NCBI RefSeq assembly: GCF_003710085.1
Contig: NZ_CP033324.1
Location: 620,001-684,000 of the forward strand
Source of the DNA: Nocardioides pantholopis
GTDB lineage: Bacteria; Actinomycetota; Actinomycetes; Propionibacteriales; Nocardioidaceae
Reading direction: 5' to 3'
DNA: 64,000 nt
The notes beneath the pieces are model-generated. The model was not told the DNA's origin. It saw only the letters and a list, made by a program, of their open reading frames with translations, and did not search any database. Shown in pieces: positions 1 through 8,257 of this stretch. Within the stretch, counting starts at the first letter, position 1. Every line of letters starts with the position of its first letter. Position numbers and translations under genes: made by a program.

Positions 1-650
1 AGGCGCTCGCGTCCGAGATCGGCGGCGTCTTCGCCCAGGTCGACGTGACGCAGACCGAGCAGATCAACGCTGCCGTCGAGGCCGCCGCCGAGATCGCGCC
101 GCTGCGCGCCGTGGTGAACTCGGCAGGCATCGGCTGGGCCCAGCGCACCATCGGGCGCGACGGCCAGGTCGACTCGGCCCACTCGCTGGAGGCCTACACC
201 AGGGTGATCGCGATCAACCTGATCGGCACCTTCGACATGGTCCGCCAGGCGGCCTCGGTGATGAGCCGCAACGAGCCGGACGCCGACGGCTGCCGGGGCG
301 CGATCGTGAACCTCGCCAGCGTCGCCGCGTTCGACGGCCAGATCGGCCAGGCGGCGTACTCCTCCTCCAAGGGTGGCGTGGTCGGGATGACGCTGCCGGT
401 CGCCCGCGACCTGGCCGCCTCCGGGATCCGGCTCAACACGGTCGCCCCCGGCCTGGTCGACACCCCGATCTACGGCGAGGGTCCCGACGCCGAGGCGTTC
501 AAGGCCAAGCTGGGGGAGTCGGTGCTGTTCCCCAAGCGGCTCGGCGTGCCCGAGGAGCTGGCCAGCATGGTCGTGGAGTGCCTGACCAACTCCTACATGA
601 ACGGCGAGGTCGTCCGCGTCGACGGCGGCATCCGGATGCCCCCGAAGTAG
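1..650 (+). CDS. SDR family oxidoreductase, 3-hydroxyacyl-CoA dehydrogenase type-2-like (5' partial)
   Basis: The reading frame is open from the first bases of the window (frame starting at base 3), so the N-terminus with the Gly-rich NAD-binding loop lies outside. What remains is the C-terminal three quarters of a short-chain dehydrogenase: the NSAG motif, the catalytic Ser followed by YSSSK (Tyr and Lys of the YxxxK pair), and the segment after it typical of SDR proteins ([11 protein letters not shown]). The long loop between NSAG and the serine and the ending ([15 protein letters not shown]) resemble the HSD10/3-hydroxyacyl-CoA dehydrogenase type-2 branch used in branched fatty acid or isoleucine breakdown. 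The exact substrate cannot be read from sequence. The next gene begins 119 bases later with its own ribosome-binding site, so the two are probably not co-translated. Confidence 0.85.
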   Translation, partial: ALASEIGGVFAQVDVTQTEQINAAVEAAAEIAPLRAVVNSAGIGWAQRTIGRDGQVDSAHSLEAYTRVIAINLIGTFDMVRQAASVMSRNEPDADGCRGAIVNLASVAAFDGQIGQAAYSSSKGGVVGMTLPVARDLAASGIRLNTVAPGLVDTPIYGEGPDAEAFKAKLGESVLFPKRLGVPEELASMVVECLTNSYMNGEVVRVDGGIRMPPK

Positions 651-769
651 TCGGCGACCCGCCGCCCCGAGGCCCGGGACGACCGCGCAGATTTTCTCGG
701 CCGAAGGTCGTCCACGGGCCACCCCGAGCGGATAGTGTGCGCCGCGGTTCCTTCGGAGGGGAGGCCGGC

Positions 770-2377
770 GTGGACGCTCGGCACTCTGGACACGACTCGG
801 CGCGCCATCGGGCGGCCCGTGCGCGCCGGGGGATCGGGTGGGCTCCGGTGGCCCTGCTCGCGATCGGCGCGATGCTGGTCGGCGCTGCCGGGACCTATGC
901 ACTCAGCCAGGGTGACGGGCCCGCGGACGCGTCGGCGGGCTGTGGTGGCCCGAGCATCGTCGTCGCCGCCGCCCCCGAGATCGCTCCGGTCCTCTCCGAG
1001 GTGGTGGCCGACGCCGGGTGTGACCAGATCAGCGTCCAGGCGGAGGCACCGGCGCTGGTCAGCGCCCGGGTGGCCGCCGGCAAGGACGCGCCGGACGTGT
1101 GGGTCCCCGACTCCTCGGCGTGGGCACGCCGCGCGGCGGTCTCGGCCCCGGCCACCCCGCAGCCCCTGGTCCAGTCCCTCGCCACCTCCCCCGTCGTGCT
1201 GGTGGCCGCGGCGGGCAGGGTGCCGGCCTCGTGGAGCGCGGCGCTGGCCGACGACGGTCTGGTGCTCGGGGACCCGCTGACCTCGGCCCCGGCGGCGGTC
1301 GCGCTGGTCGCCGCCGTGGCGGAGGCGGAGGGCGCAGGCACCGACCCGGCGGCAACGATCGTCCCGCTGGCCCAGGCCCGGGCCGGTGACCGGAACGACC
1401 GGCCCGACGAGGCGGGACTGGGCACCCTCGGCGGGAACGACGCGCGGCTCACCGTCGCCAGCGAGCAGGAGCTGCTGGCGAGCGCGCAGGGGTTCCGTGC
1501 GCGGGTTCCGGCCGCCGGCACCATGCTGCTCGACTACCCGGTGCTGCTCACCACCGGCGAGGAGCGACGAGCCGACATCGACGCGACCACCCGCACCCTG
1601 GTGCGCCTACTCGGCGCGGGGGAGGCCCGCGACGCGCTGGCGCAGTCCGGCTTCCGCGACCCGCAGGGGGCCCCGAGGGGCGACGGCGTGGGGAAGGTCG
1701 CCGTCCTGCCCGCATCGGCGAAGCAGGTCTCCGCGGTGCTGGAGACGTGGGCGCGGCTGGTGCTCCCGAGCCGGACGCTCGCCGTCGTCGACGTCTCGGG
1801 ATCCATGGACTTCGACGCCGGCGGCCGGACCCGCATGGAGCTGACCACCGCCGCGACCCGGCAGGGCCTCGGGCTCTTCCCCGATGCCGCCGCGATCGGG
1901 CTGTGGGCCTTCTCCGAGCGGCTCGACGGCGAGACCGACCACCGCGAGCTGCTGCCGATCCGTCGCCTGGGCGCCCAGGTGCCCGGCGGCACGCAGCGCG
2001 ACGCCCTGGGCGCCGGTCTCGCCGAGCTGGCCGCGCTGACCGGCGGCGGGACGGGGCTCTACGACACGACGCTCGCGGCGTACCGGGCGGTGCAGGCGGA
2101 CTACGACCCCGCGGCCGCCAACAGCGTGCTGCTCTTCAGCGACGGCGCGAACGACGACCCGGGCAGCATCAGCCTCGCCGAGCTGCTCGCCGAGCTGCAC
2201 GAGCTCGCCGACCCCCGACGTCCGGTGCGGATCATCGCGATCGGCATCTCCGCCGACGCCGACGCCGCGGCGCTGCGCCGGATCGCGCGCTCCACCGGCG
2301 GCGAGGCGTACATCGCCGAGGATCCGGCCGACATGGCGACGGTCTTCCGGGAGGCGCTCGGCTCACGCCGGGGCTGA
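770..2377 (+). CDS. Membrane-anchored substrate-binding-like plus von Willebrand factor A domain protein
   Basis: The frame is open upstream, but a GTG at 770 preceded by GGAGGGGA (about 755-762) gives a 535-residue protein that starts with a short basic stretch and one hydrophobic segment (about residues 26-48), so it is probably exported or membrane-anchored. Residues of about 60-320 look like a periplasmic-binding-protein fold related to extracellular solute-binding proteins. A VWA domain follows, with the metal-ion-dependent adhesion motif DVSGS at residues 341-345. Proteins with this two-domain layout are common in actinobacteria and lack a defined role. They may sense or bind a ligand at the cell surface. 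The gene converges with the next one, with stop codons 2 bases apart. Confidence 0.8.
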   Translation: MDARHSGHDSARHRAARARRGIGWAPVALLAIGAMLVGAAGTYALSQGDGPADASAGCGGPSIVVAAAPEIAPVLSEVVADAGCDQISVQAEAPALVSARVAAGKDAPDVWVPDSSAWARRAAVSAPATPQPLVQSLATSPVVLVAAAGRVPASWSAALADDGLVLGDPLTSAPAAVALVAAVAEAEGAGTDPAATIVPLAQARAGDRNDRPDEAGLGTLGGNDARLTVASEQELLASAQGFRARVPAAGTMLLDYPVLLTTGEERRADIDATTRTLVRLLGAGEARDALAQSGFRDPQGAPRGDGVGKVAVLPASAKQVSAVLETWARLVLPSRTLAVVDVSGSMDFDAGGRTRMELTTAATRQGLGLFPDAAAIGLWAFSERLDGETDHRELLPIRRLGAQVPGGTQRDALGAGLAELAALTGGGTGLYDTTLAAYRAVQADYDPAAANSVLLFSDGANDDPGSISLAELLAELHELADPRRPVRIIAIGISADADAAALRRIARSTGGEAYIAEDPADMATVFREALGSRRG

Positions 2378-2379
2378 GG

Positions 2380-2916
2380 TCAGGCCAGTCGGCCCATCCT
2401 GGCGAGCAGCCGGGTCTGGCGGTCGGCGCCGGCCGGCGGCTCGACGGCGGGCCGGAAGACGCCCTCGGCGTACATCGCCTCGCCGAAGGCGGCGAAGGAC
2501 TTCTCCATGGTGTCCATATCGACCTCGCTGAAGGTGGTCGGCCGGCCCTGGGAGACGCCCAGGTCCCAGCCGTGCACGACCAGGTCGAAGGCGTAGAACC
2601 GCTCGAGCAGCTGGCCCGGGGTGGTGGGCCCGAAGTGGCTGTCGACCTCGCGCTCCCAGAAGTCGTCGTCGCCGAGCACCGGCACCAGCGCGGCGAGGTG
2701 GCTGGCCCACACGTCGTCCGGGGCGCCGGTCGGTCGCTCCCCGAGGTGCACGCCGTGGCCGGCGAGGAAGTCGCGCTCGGTGTCGACGACGTGGTCGATC
2801 AGGTCCCCGGCGCTCCAGCCGGCGCAGGGCGTGGGGGCGGCCCAGTCCGTGCTCTCCTGCACGACGGTGGTGAAACGGTGGGCGGCGTCCTCGAACTTCT
2901 CGACATGGGGGTTCAT
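2380..2916 (-). CDS. TIGR03086-like / maleylpyruvate isomerase-family (mycothiol DinB-fold) protein
   Basis: This is a 178-residue protein reading left. I use the internal ATG at 2914-2916 because the upstream part of the open frame is low-complexity and overlaps the hflX promoter region. The N-terminus (FTTVVQESTDWAAPTPCAGW, then a conserved DLIDHV helix with His) is the usual start of the mycothiol-dependent maleylpyruvate isomerase N-terminal domain, a four-helix DinB-like fold that binds a divalent metal through histidines. A second helix, FYAFDLVVHGWDLG, carries the other His. The family includes metal-dependent thiol S-transferases, but the substrate here is unknown. It is convergent with the VWA gene and divergent from hflX. 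Confidence 0.75.
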   Translation of the reverse strand: MNPHVEKFEDAAHRFTTVVQESTDWAAPTPCAGWSAGDLIDHVVDTERDFLAGHGVHLGERPTGAPDDVWASHLAALVPVLGDDDFWEREVDSHFGPTTPGQLLERFYAFDLVVHGWDLGVSQGRPTTFSEVDMDTMEKSFAAFGEAMYAEGVFRPAVEPPAGADRQTRLLARMGRLA

Positions 2917-2969
2917 GCCCCCATGGTGGCGGATACCTCCGACGTGCGCTTGGACGAACCCGACAGGCC

Positions 2970-3026
2970 CCGGGGGAAACCGGGGCGAGACCGGGCGAAA
3001 CCCAGGGCGAAACCCAGTGCGAAATA
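2970..3026. repeat. Tandem 11-12 bp imperfect repeats upstream of hflX
   Basis: Between the divergent starts of the DinB-fold gene and hflX there are about five head-to-tail copies of a unit close to GGGCGAAACCCA: GGGGGAAACC, GGGGCGAGACC, GGGCGAAACCCA, GGGCGAAACCCA and GTGCGAAATA. The repeat period is close to one helical turn. No known operator is recognised. It may be a regulator-binding array or only a slipped-strand repeat. Confidence 0.5.
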
Positions 3027-3092
3027 GGTGCCCCGGGCGGGCATAGGTAACCGGTCGCGCGCGTTGAGCCCAACACCTACTCTGGAAGGCGT

Positions 3093-4583
3093 ATGACGAA
3101 CTCTCACGCATCTGACTTCAGCCTCGACGCCGAGCTCGACGAGACCGCCGGCTGGGACGCCGACGCGGACTCCGGCCACGCAGCCGACTCCGAGGACCCC
3201 GCCGACCCCACCCAGGGTGCGATGGAGCTCGCTGAGCGCCACGCCCTGCGCCGCGTGGCCACGCTGCGCACCGACCTCGAGGACATCACCGAGGTCGAGT
3301 ACCGCCAGCTGCGCCTGGAGCGCGTCGTGCTCGTCGGCGTGTGGACCGACGGCTCGGTGGAGGACGCCGAGAACTCGATGGCCGAGCTCGCGCTGCTCGC
3401 CGAGACCGCCGGCTCGGAGGTGCTGGAGGCGATCTACCAGCGCCGCCAGACGCCCGACCCGGCCACCTACATCGGACGAGGCAAGGTCGAGGGGCTCCAG
3501 GAGATCGTCCAGGTCACCGGGGCCGACACCGTCATCTGCGACGGCGAGCTCGCCCCCTCGCAGCTGCGCAACCTCGAGGACCGGCTCAAGGTCAAGGTCG
3601 TCGACCGGACCGCGCTGATCCTCGACATCTTCGCCCAGCACGCGAAGTCCCGCGAGGGCCAGGCCCAGGTGGAGCTGGCCCAGCTCAGCTACATGAAGCA
3701 GCGGCTGCGCGGTTGGGGTGGCAACCTCTCCCGCCAGGCCGGTGGCCGGGTCTCCGGCGGTGAGGGCATCGGTGGCCGTGGCCCCGGTGAGACCAAGATC
3801 GAGACCGACCGGCGCCGGATCAACACCAAGATCGCCAAGCTGCGTCGCGAGCTGCGCGAGATGAAGGGCACCCGCGACACCAAGCGCGCCGAGCGGCGCC
3901 GCAACCAGGTGCCGAGCGTCGCGATCGCCGGCTACACCAACGCCGGCAAGTCCTCGCTGCTCAACCGGCTCACCGACGCGGGGGTGCTCGTCGAGGACGC
4001 GCTGTTCGCGACGCTGGACCCCACCACCCGGCGCACCACGACCTCCGACGGCCGCGTCTACACGATGAGCGACACCGTCGGGTTCGTCCGGCACCTGCCC
4101 CACCAGCTGGTCGAGGCGTTCCGCTCCACGCTGGAGGAGGTCGCCGACGCCGACCTGGTCCTGCACGTCGTGGACGGCTCCCACCCCGACCCCGAGGGGC
4201 AGATCTCCGCGGTGCGCGAGGTCTTCGCCGACATCGGGGCCACCGAGGTGCCCGAGCTGATCGTGATCAACAAGGCCGACGCCGCGGACCCGCTGGTCCT
4301 GGCCCGGCTCCAGCAGCGCGAGCCGCACTGCGTGGTCGTCTCCGCCAAGACCGGCGAGGGCATCGCCGAGGCGCTGGCCGTGATCGAGGGCGAGCTGCCC
4401 CGGCCGACAGTGGAGTTCTGCGCGCTGCTGCCCTACGAACGCGGCGACCTGGTCAACCGGATCCACCAGCAGGGCGAGCTCGACTCGGTCGAGCACACCC
4501 CCGAGGGCTCGCTGGTGCGCGGGCGCGCCAACGAGGACCTCGCGGGGGAGCTGGAGTCGTACGCCGTGCCGGCCCCCGCGTGA
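3093..4583 (+). CDS. hflX: Ribosome-associated GTPase HflX
   Basis: A 496-residue protein in the usual size range of actinobacterial HflX, starting at ATG 3093 after GGAAGG. The N-terminal acidic extension is followed by the HflX nucleotide-binding domain (TYIGRGKVEGLQ, then DGELAPSQLRNLED), the glycine-rich linker SGGEGIGGRGPGETKIE, and a coiled RRE-rich helix. The G domain then has G1 GYTNAGKSSLLNRL, G2 with the conserved TTRR, G3 DTVGFVRHLP, G4 NKAD and G5 SAKTG. HflX GTPases bind the 50S ribosomal subunit and rescue stalled or heat-damaged ribosomes. It stands alone in its orientation, with its own promoter region containing the tandem repeats described separately. The assignment is firm. 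Confidence 0.97.
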   Translation: MTNSHASDFSLDAELDETAGWDADADSGHAADSEDPADPTQGAMELAERHALRRVATLRTDLEDITEVEYRQLRLERVVLVGVWTDGSVEDAENSMAELALLAETAGSEVLEAIYQRRQTPDPATYIGRGKVEGLQEIVQVTGADTVICDGELAPSQLRNLEDRLKVKVVDRTALILDIFAQHAKSREGQAQVELAQLSYMKQRLRGWGGNLSRQAGGRVSGGEGIGGRGPGETKIETDRRRINTKIAKLRRELREMKGTRDTKRAERRRNQVPSVAIAGYTNAGKSSLLNRLTDAGVLVEDALFATLDPTTRRTTTSDGRVYTMSDTVGFVRHLPHQLVEAFRSTLEEVADADLVLHVVDGSHPDPEGQISAVREVFADIGATEVPELIVINKADAADPLVLARLQQREPHCVVVSAKTGEGIAEALAVIEGELPRPTVEFCALLPYERGDLVNRIHQQGELDSVEHTPEGSLVRGRANEDLAGELESYAVPAPA

Positions 4584-4656
4584 CGATTCGGTCACGACCG
4601 GGCCCGGATCCGACAAACGGCTCGCGCGGCACGGTGGGCGGTCGGACACTGGCAGG

Positions 4657-5355
4657 GTGAACGTCCGCGGGGTCCTGCCCGACCGGCGCCGGCGCGTGCC
4701 GGCAGTGCTGCTGGCCCTGCTGGCGGTGCTCGTCACGACGTACGTCGTCGCCGAGCACGCGATCGGCGGCCGGCCGGACCGGTGCGAGCGCTTCACCGCG
4801 GCGTCGGCGACCCGCGCCGGGCTCGTCGACGGCACCGGGGCCGACGTCCTGGTCGTGGGCGACTCCTACGCCGCGGGGCTGCTGCTGGAGAACCCCCACG
4901 CCTCCTGGCCGTCCCGGCTGGAGGGCCGGGTGCGGGTGGCCGGCTTCTCCGGGTCCGGCTTCAGCCGCGGGGCCAGCGGCTGCGGCGACGTCTCGTTCGC
5001 GACCAGGACCGCGCAGGCGCTCGGGACCGACGACGACCTGGTCGTCGTCCAGGGCGGGCTCAACGACACCGACCAGCCGCCGGCGGCGGTCCGGGCCGGG
5101 TTCGAGCGCCTGGTCCGGGTGGTCGGCGAGCGTCAGCTGGTCGTGGTCGGTCCGCCCAGCGCGCCCCGGCGAACCGGCCGGGTGCCGGCGGTGCAGGCCC
5201 AGCTCAGCGCCCTGTGCGCCAGCCACGGCGTGCCGTACGTCGCCGCCGACGACCTCGAGCTGGCCTACCTCGACGACGGGCTGCACCTCACCGAGGCGGG
5301 CCACCGCGAGTTCGGGAACGCGGTCGCGCAGCGGATCGGTGCCCTTCAGCGCTGA
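4657..5355 (+). CDS. SGNH/GDSL-type hydrolase, membrane-anchored or secreted
   Basis: A 232-residue protein starting at GTG 4657. The N-terminus is basic followed by one hydrophobic helix (about residues 11-32), fitting a signal anchor. Block I appears as VVGDSYAAG with the nucleophilic Ser, an asparagine block as GGLND, and block V as DGLHLTEAGH, which supplies the catalytic Asp and His. This set is diagnostic of SGNH-fold esterases and lipases, which deacylate lipids or cell-envelope carbohydrates. The closest substrate cannot be told. It lies 20 bases before the ROK regulator and could be co-transcribed with it. Confidence 0.85.
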   Translation: MNVRGVLPDRRRRVPAVLLALLAVLVTTYVVAEHAIGGRPDRCERFTAASATRAGLVDGTGADVLVVGDSYAAGLLLENPHASWPSRLEGRVRVAGFSGSGFSRGASGCGDVSFATRTAQALGTDDDLVVVQGGLNDTDQPPAAVRAGFERLVRVVGERQLVVVGPPSAPRRTGRVPAVQAQLSALCASHGVPYVAADDLELAYLDDGLHLTEAGHREFGNAVAQRIGALQR

Positions 5356-5375
5356 GGCGTGCGAGGATCGCCCCC

Positions 5376-6584
5376 GTGCGGCACTCCTTGGCGGGCCGGG
5401 CCGAGAGCCCGATGCAGGCCCGGCTGCTGGCTCGGCTGCGAGACGACGGCCCGCTGTCGAAGGCCCAGCTCGCGGACCGGCTGCAGGTCTCGCGGACCAC
5501 GGTGGCCGCCGAGGTGGGCCGGCTGGTCGAGCTGGGCCTGGCCCAGGAGGCGGGGCCCGCGGCCTCGCGCGGCGGCCGCCGCTCCACGATGGTCGACCTG
5601 GCCGAGGGGATCCGGTTCGTCGGCATCTCGATCGGAGCCACCGGGATGTCGGTCGGGGTGACCGACGGCCGGCTCACGGTGCTCGCGACCCGGCACCTGA
5701 GCTGTGACATCCGCCAGGGACCCGAGGTGGTCCTGGGTGCCGCGCTGGAGGGCGTCCGCAGCGTCCTCGCGGAGGTCGGGGTGGAGCGGCCGATGGGCGC
5801 CGGCATCGGGGTTCCCGGCCCGGTCGACTTCGACCGCGGGATCTCGGTGACGCCGCCGATCATGCCGGGCTGGGACGGCTACCCGGTGCGCGACGCGGTC
5901 TCCCGCGAGCTCGGCTGCCCGGCGCTGCTCGACAACGACGTCAACGTGCTGGCGATCGGCGAGCAGCACGCGGGGGTGGCCCGCAGCGTGCGGGACTTCC
6001 TGTTCGTCAAGATCGGCACCGGCATCGGCTGCGGGATCGTCATCGACGGCCAGCTCTACCGCGGCGTCGACGGCTGCGCCGGCGACATCGGGCACATCCG
6101 CGTCGACGACTTCGGTCCCACCTGCGCCTGCGGCAACACCGGCTGCCTGGAGGCATTCTCCGGTGGCGCGGCCGTGGCCCGGGACGCCACCGCGGCCGCC
6201 CGCGCCGGCCGGTCGACGTTCCTCGCCGAGCGGCTGGCGGAGAACGGCGTACTCACCGCGGCCGACGTCGGCCTGGCCTTGCAGCGCGGCGACACCGAGG
6301 CCGTGCAGCTGATCCGGGAGAGCGGACGGCGGGTCGGCGAGGTGCTGGCCACGCTGGTCTCGTTCTTCAACCCGGGGATGATCGTGATCGGCGGCGGGGT
6401 GACCGGCCTGGGGCACGCGCTGCTCGCCGAGATCCGGGGCGTGACCTACGGCCGCTCGCTGCCGCTGGCGACCGGCAGCCTGCCCATCGTGCTCAGCGAG
6501 CTCGGCGCCGAGGGCGGCGTGATCGGCGCGGCCAGGCTGATCTCGGGATCGGTGTACGCCCCGCTCGCGGGTCGCGCCAACTGA
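5376..6584 (+). CDS. ROK-family transcriptional regulator
   Basis: GTG 5376 gives 402 residues. Residues of about 10-65 form a winged helix-turn-helix of MarR/ROK type (LSKAQLADRLQVSRTTVAAEV). The rest is a ROK sugar-kinase-like domain: GVPGPVDFDRG, the LDNDVN motif containing the catalytic-site Asp, and the zinc-binding CACGNTGCLE motif. ROK regulators of this layout repress sugar-uptake operons and are released by a sugar or sugar phosphate. The adjacent downstream ribose-type ABC operon in the same direction, with a palindromic region in between, makes it the likely local regulator. Whether the domain still phosphorylates a sugar cannot be judged. Confidence 0.92.
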   Translation: MRHSLAGRAESPMQARLLARLRDDGPLSKAQLADRLQVSRTTVAAEVGRLVELGLAQEAGPAASRGGRRSTMVDLAEGIRFVGISIGATGMSVGVTDGRLTVLATRHLSCDIRQGPEVVLGAALEGVRSVLAEVGVERPMGAGIGVPGPVDFDRGISVTPPIMPGWDGYPVRDAVSRELGCPALLDNDVNVLAIGEQHAGVARSVRDFLFVKIGTGIGCGIVIDGQLYRGVDGCAGDIGHIRVDDFGPTCACGNTGCLEAFSGGAAVARDATAAARAGRSTFLAERLAENGVLTAADVGLALQRGDTEAVQLIRESGRRVGEVLATLVSFFNPGMIVIGGGVTGLGHALLAEIRGVTYGRSLPLATGSLPIVLSELGAEGGVIGAARLISGSVYAPLAGRAN

Positions 6585-6597
6585 CTTCGTCCCACCG

Positions 6598-6628
6598 AGA
6601 CTTTGTCCAACAGATTTGCAAAGTCTGT
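6598..6628. promoter_or_regulatory. Overlapping inverted repeats, candidate ROK operator
   Basis: AGACTTTG at 6598-6605 pairs with CAAAGTCT at 6619-6626, and AACAGA at 6609-6614 pairs with TCTGTT at 6623-6628 around the self-complementary TTTGCAAA (6615-6622). The segment is conspicuously AT-rich for this genome and sits between the ROK gene and the ABC operon. An operator for the ROK protein is the simplest reading. A weak terminator is the alternative. Confidence 0.5.
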
Positions 6629-6658
6629 TCATCACATCCCCTACTTTCGCCGTAACCC

Positions 6659-6688
6659 TTGAGATCTGCCGACGCCCGGGGCTAACTT
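6659..6688 (+). promoter_or_regulatory. Candidate sigma-70-type promoter of the sugar ABC operon
   Basis: TTGAGA at 6659-6664 and TAACTT at 6683-6688 are separated by 18 bases, a workable housekeeping -35/-10 pair. It lies about 55 bases before the GTG of the ATP-binding subunit and just downstream of the inverted repeats. Confidence 0.4.
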
Positions 6689-6707
6689 GTGGCCGCACGG
6701 ACGTCGA

Positions 6708-6723
6708 TGTGGCGTACGTCACA
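6708..6723. promoter_or_regulatory. Crp/GlxR-like site
   Basis: TGTGGCGTACGTCACA fits the TGTGA-N6-TCACA consensus of Crp-family regulators at 9 of 10 fixed positions. It lies 20-35 bases upstream of the first gene of the sugar operon and downstream of the candidate promoter, so it would act as a roadblock or for another start site. Confidence 0.45.
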
Positions 6724-6742
6724 CCACGGGCGGAGGCAGGCC

Positions 6743-8257
6743 GTGACCGGACCCGATGCGCTGCTGCGGATGAGCGGAATCGTCAAGGAGTTCCCCGGCG
6801 TGCGCGCGCTCGGCGGGGTCGACCTCGAGGTCCGGGCCGGTGAGGTGCACTGCCTGCTCGGCCAGAACGGCGCCGGCAAGTCGACGCTGATCAAGGTGCT
6901 CGCCGCGGCGTACCGGCCCGACGAGGGGACGATCTCCTGGGACGGCGCCCCGGTCGACCTCGGCAGCCCGCTGGACGCGATCCGGGCCGGCATCTCGACG
7001 ATCTACCAGGAGCTCGACCTGGTGCCGGACCTCACGGTCACCGAGAACATCTTCCTGGGCCACGAGCTGGCCCGCGGCGGCCTCATCCAGCGCCAGCGTG
7101 CGCACCGGGTCGCCGCCGAGCTGCTCGGCCGACTCGGGCACGGGGAGATCTCGCCGGCCCGGCGGGTCGGCAGCCTCTCCCCGGCCGCCCAGCAGGTGGT
7201 CAGCATGGCCCGGGCGCTCTCGCACGACACCCGGCTGCTGGTCCTCGACGAGCCGTCCGCGGTGCTGGACCAGCAGGAGGTGCGCAACCTGTTCCGGGTG
7301 ATCCGCGGCCTCGCCGCCGAGGGCGTCGCGGTCGTCTACATCTCCCACCGGCTCGAGGAGATCCGGGAGGTGGGGGACCGGATCACCGTGCTCAAGGACG
7401 GGATCACCGTCGCGACCGGCCTCCCGGCCGAGGAGACGACGACCGCCGAGCTGATCCGGCTGATGACCGGCCGTTCGATCGAGTACGTCTTCCCGCCGCG
7501 GCCGCAGACCCCGCGCGCCAGCGGCGAGCCGGTGCTCCAGGTCGAGGGCCTGGCCCTCGCCGGTGTCTTCGGCGGAGTCGGCCTCACCGTGCACGCCGGC
7601 GAGATCGTGGGGCTCGCCGGCCTCGTCGGCGCCGGGCGCTCGGAGATCATCGAGACGATCTACGGCGCCCGCCGGGCCGCGGCGGGGACCGTGCGCGTCG
7701 ACGGCCGGCCGTTGCGCCGGGGCTCGGTCGGCGCCGCGGTCCGCGCCGGCGTGGGGCTCGCGCCCGAGGAGCGCAAGAGCCAGGGCCTGCTGCTGGACCA
7801 GGCGGTCTACCGCAACATCACGCTCTCCACCCTGGCCCGCTTCGCGCGCGGCGGCTTCCTCAACTCCGGGGCCGAGCGGGCCCGGGCCGGGGTGATGGCC
7901 GAGTCGCTCGACGTCCGCCCCGCAGGCGTGGACCAGGCCGTGCGCACCCTCTCCGGCGGCAACCAGCAGAAGGTCGTCCTGGCGCGGTGGCTGCTGCGCG
8001 AGTGCCGGGTGCTGCTGCTCGACGAGCCGACCCGGGGGGTCGACGTCGGTGCCCGCACCGAGATCTACCAGCTGGTCCGCGGGCTGGCGGACTCCGGGGT
8101 CGCGGTGGTCGTGGTCTCCAGCGAGGTGGAGGAGGTCCTCGGCCTCGCCGACCGGGTGCTGGTCGTCCGCGAGGGCGTCGTGGTGCACGAGGCGCCGGCC
8201 GAGGAGCTCGACGAGTCCCGGGTCCTGGACCTGGTCATGGAAGGAGAGGCCGCATGA
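6743..8257 (+). CDS. Sugar ABC transporter, duplicated ATP-binding subunit (RbsA/MglA type)
   Basis: GTG 6743, preceded by GGAGGCAGG, gives 504 residues, the standard length of fused two-domain ATPases of ribose/galactose-type importers. The first nucleotide-binding domain has Walker A GQNGAGKS, a signature-like SLSPAAQQ and Walker B LLVLDEPS. The second has the degenerate Walker A GLVGAGRS usual for this family, the signature LSGGNQQKV and Walker B LLLDEPTRGVDVG. It energises uptake by the permease that overlaps its stop (ATGA at 8254) and the lipoprotein after it. Family members carry monosaccharides or polyols such as ribose, xylose or inositol. The substrate here is not known. Confidence 0.95.
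   Translation: MTGPDALLRMSGIVKEFPGVRALGGVDLEVRAGEVHCLLGQNGAGKSTLIKVLAAAYRPDEGTISWDGAPVDLGSPLDAIRAGISTIYQELDLVPDLTVTENIFLGHELARGGLIQRQRAHRVAAELLGRLGHGEISPARRVGSLSPAAQQVVSMARALSHDTRLLVLDEPSAVLDQQEVRNLFRVIRGLAAEGVAVVYISHRLEEIREVGDRITVLKDGITVATGLPAEETTTAELIRLMTGRSIEYVFPPRPQTPRASGEPVLQVEGLALAGVFGGVGLTVHAGEIVGLAGLVGAGRSEIIETIYGARRAAAGTVRVDGRPLRRGSVGAAVRAGVGLAPEERKSQGLLLDQAVYRNITLSTLARFARGGFLNSGAERARAGVMAESLDVRPAGVDQAVRTLSGGNQQKVVLARWLLRECRVLLLDEPTRGVDVGARTEIYQLVRGLADSGVAVVVVSSEVEEVLGLADRVLVVREGVVVHEAPAEELDESRVLDLVMEGEAA

Noticed and set aside
2917..3111. N-terminal extension of the DinB-fold protein to 3111
   Set aside because: It would read through the tandem repeats and overlap hflX by 19 bases; the internal ATG at 2916 gives the family-typical start.
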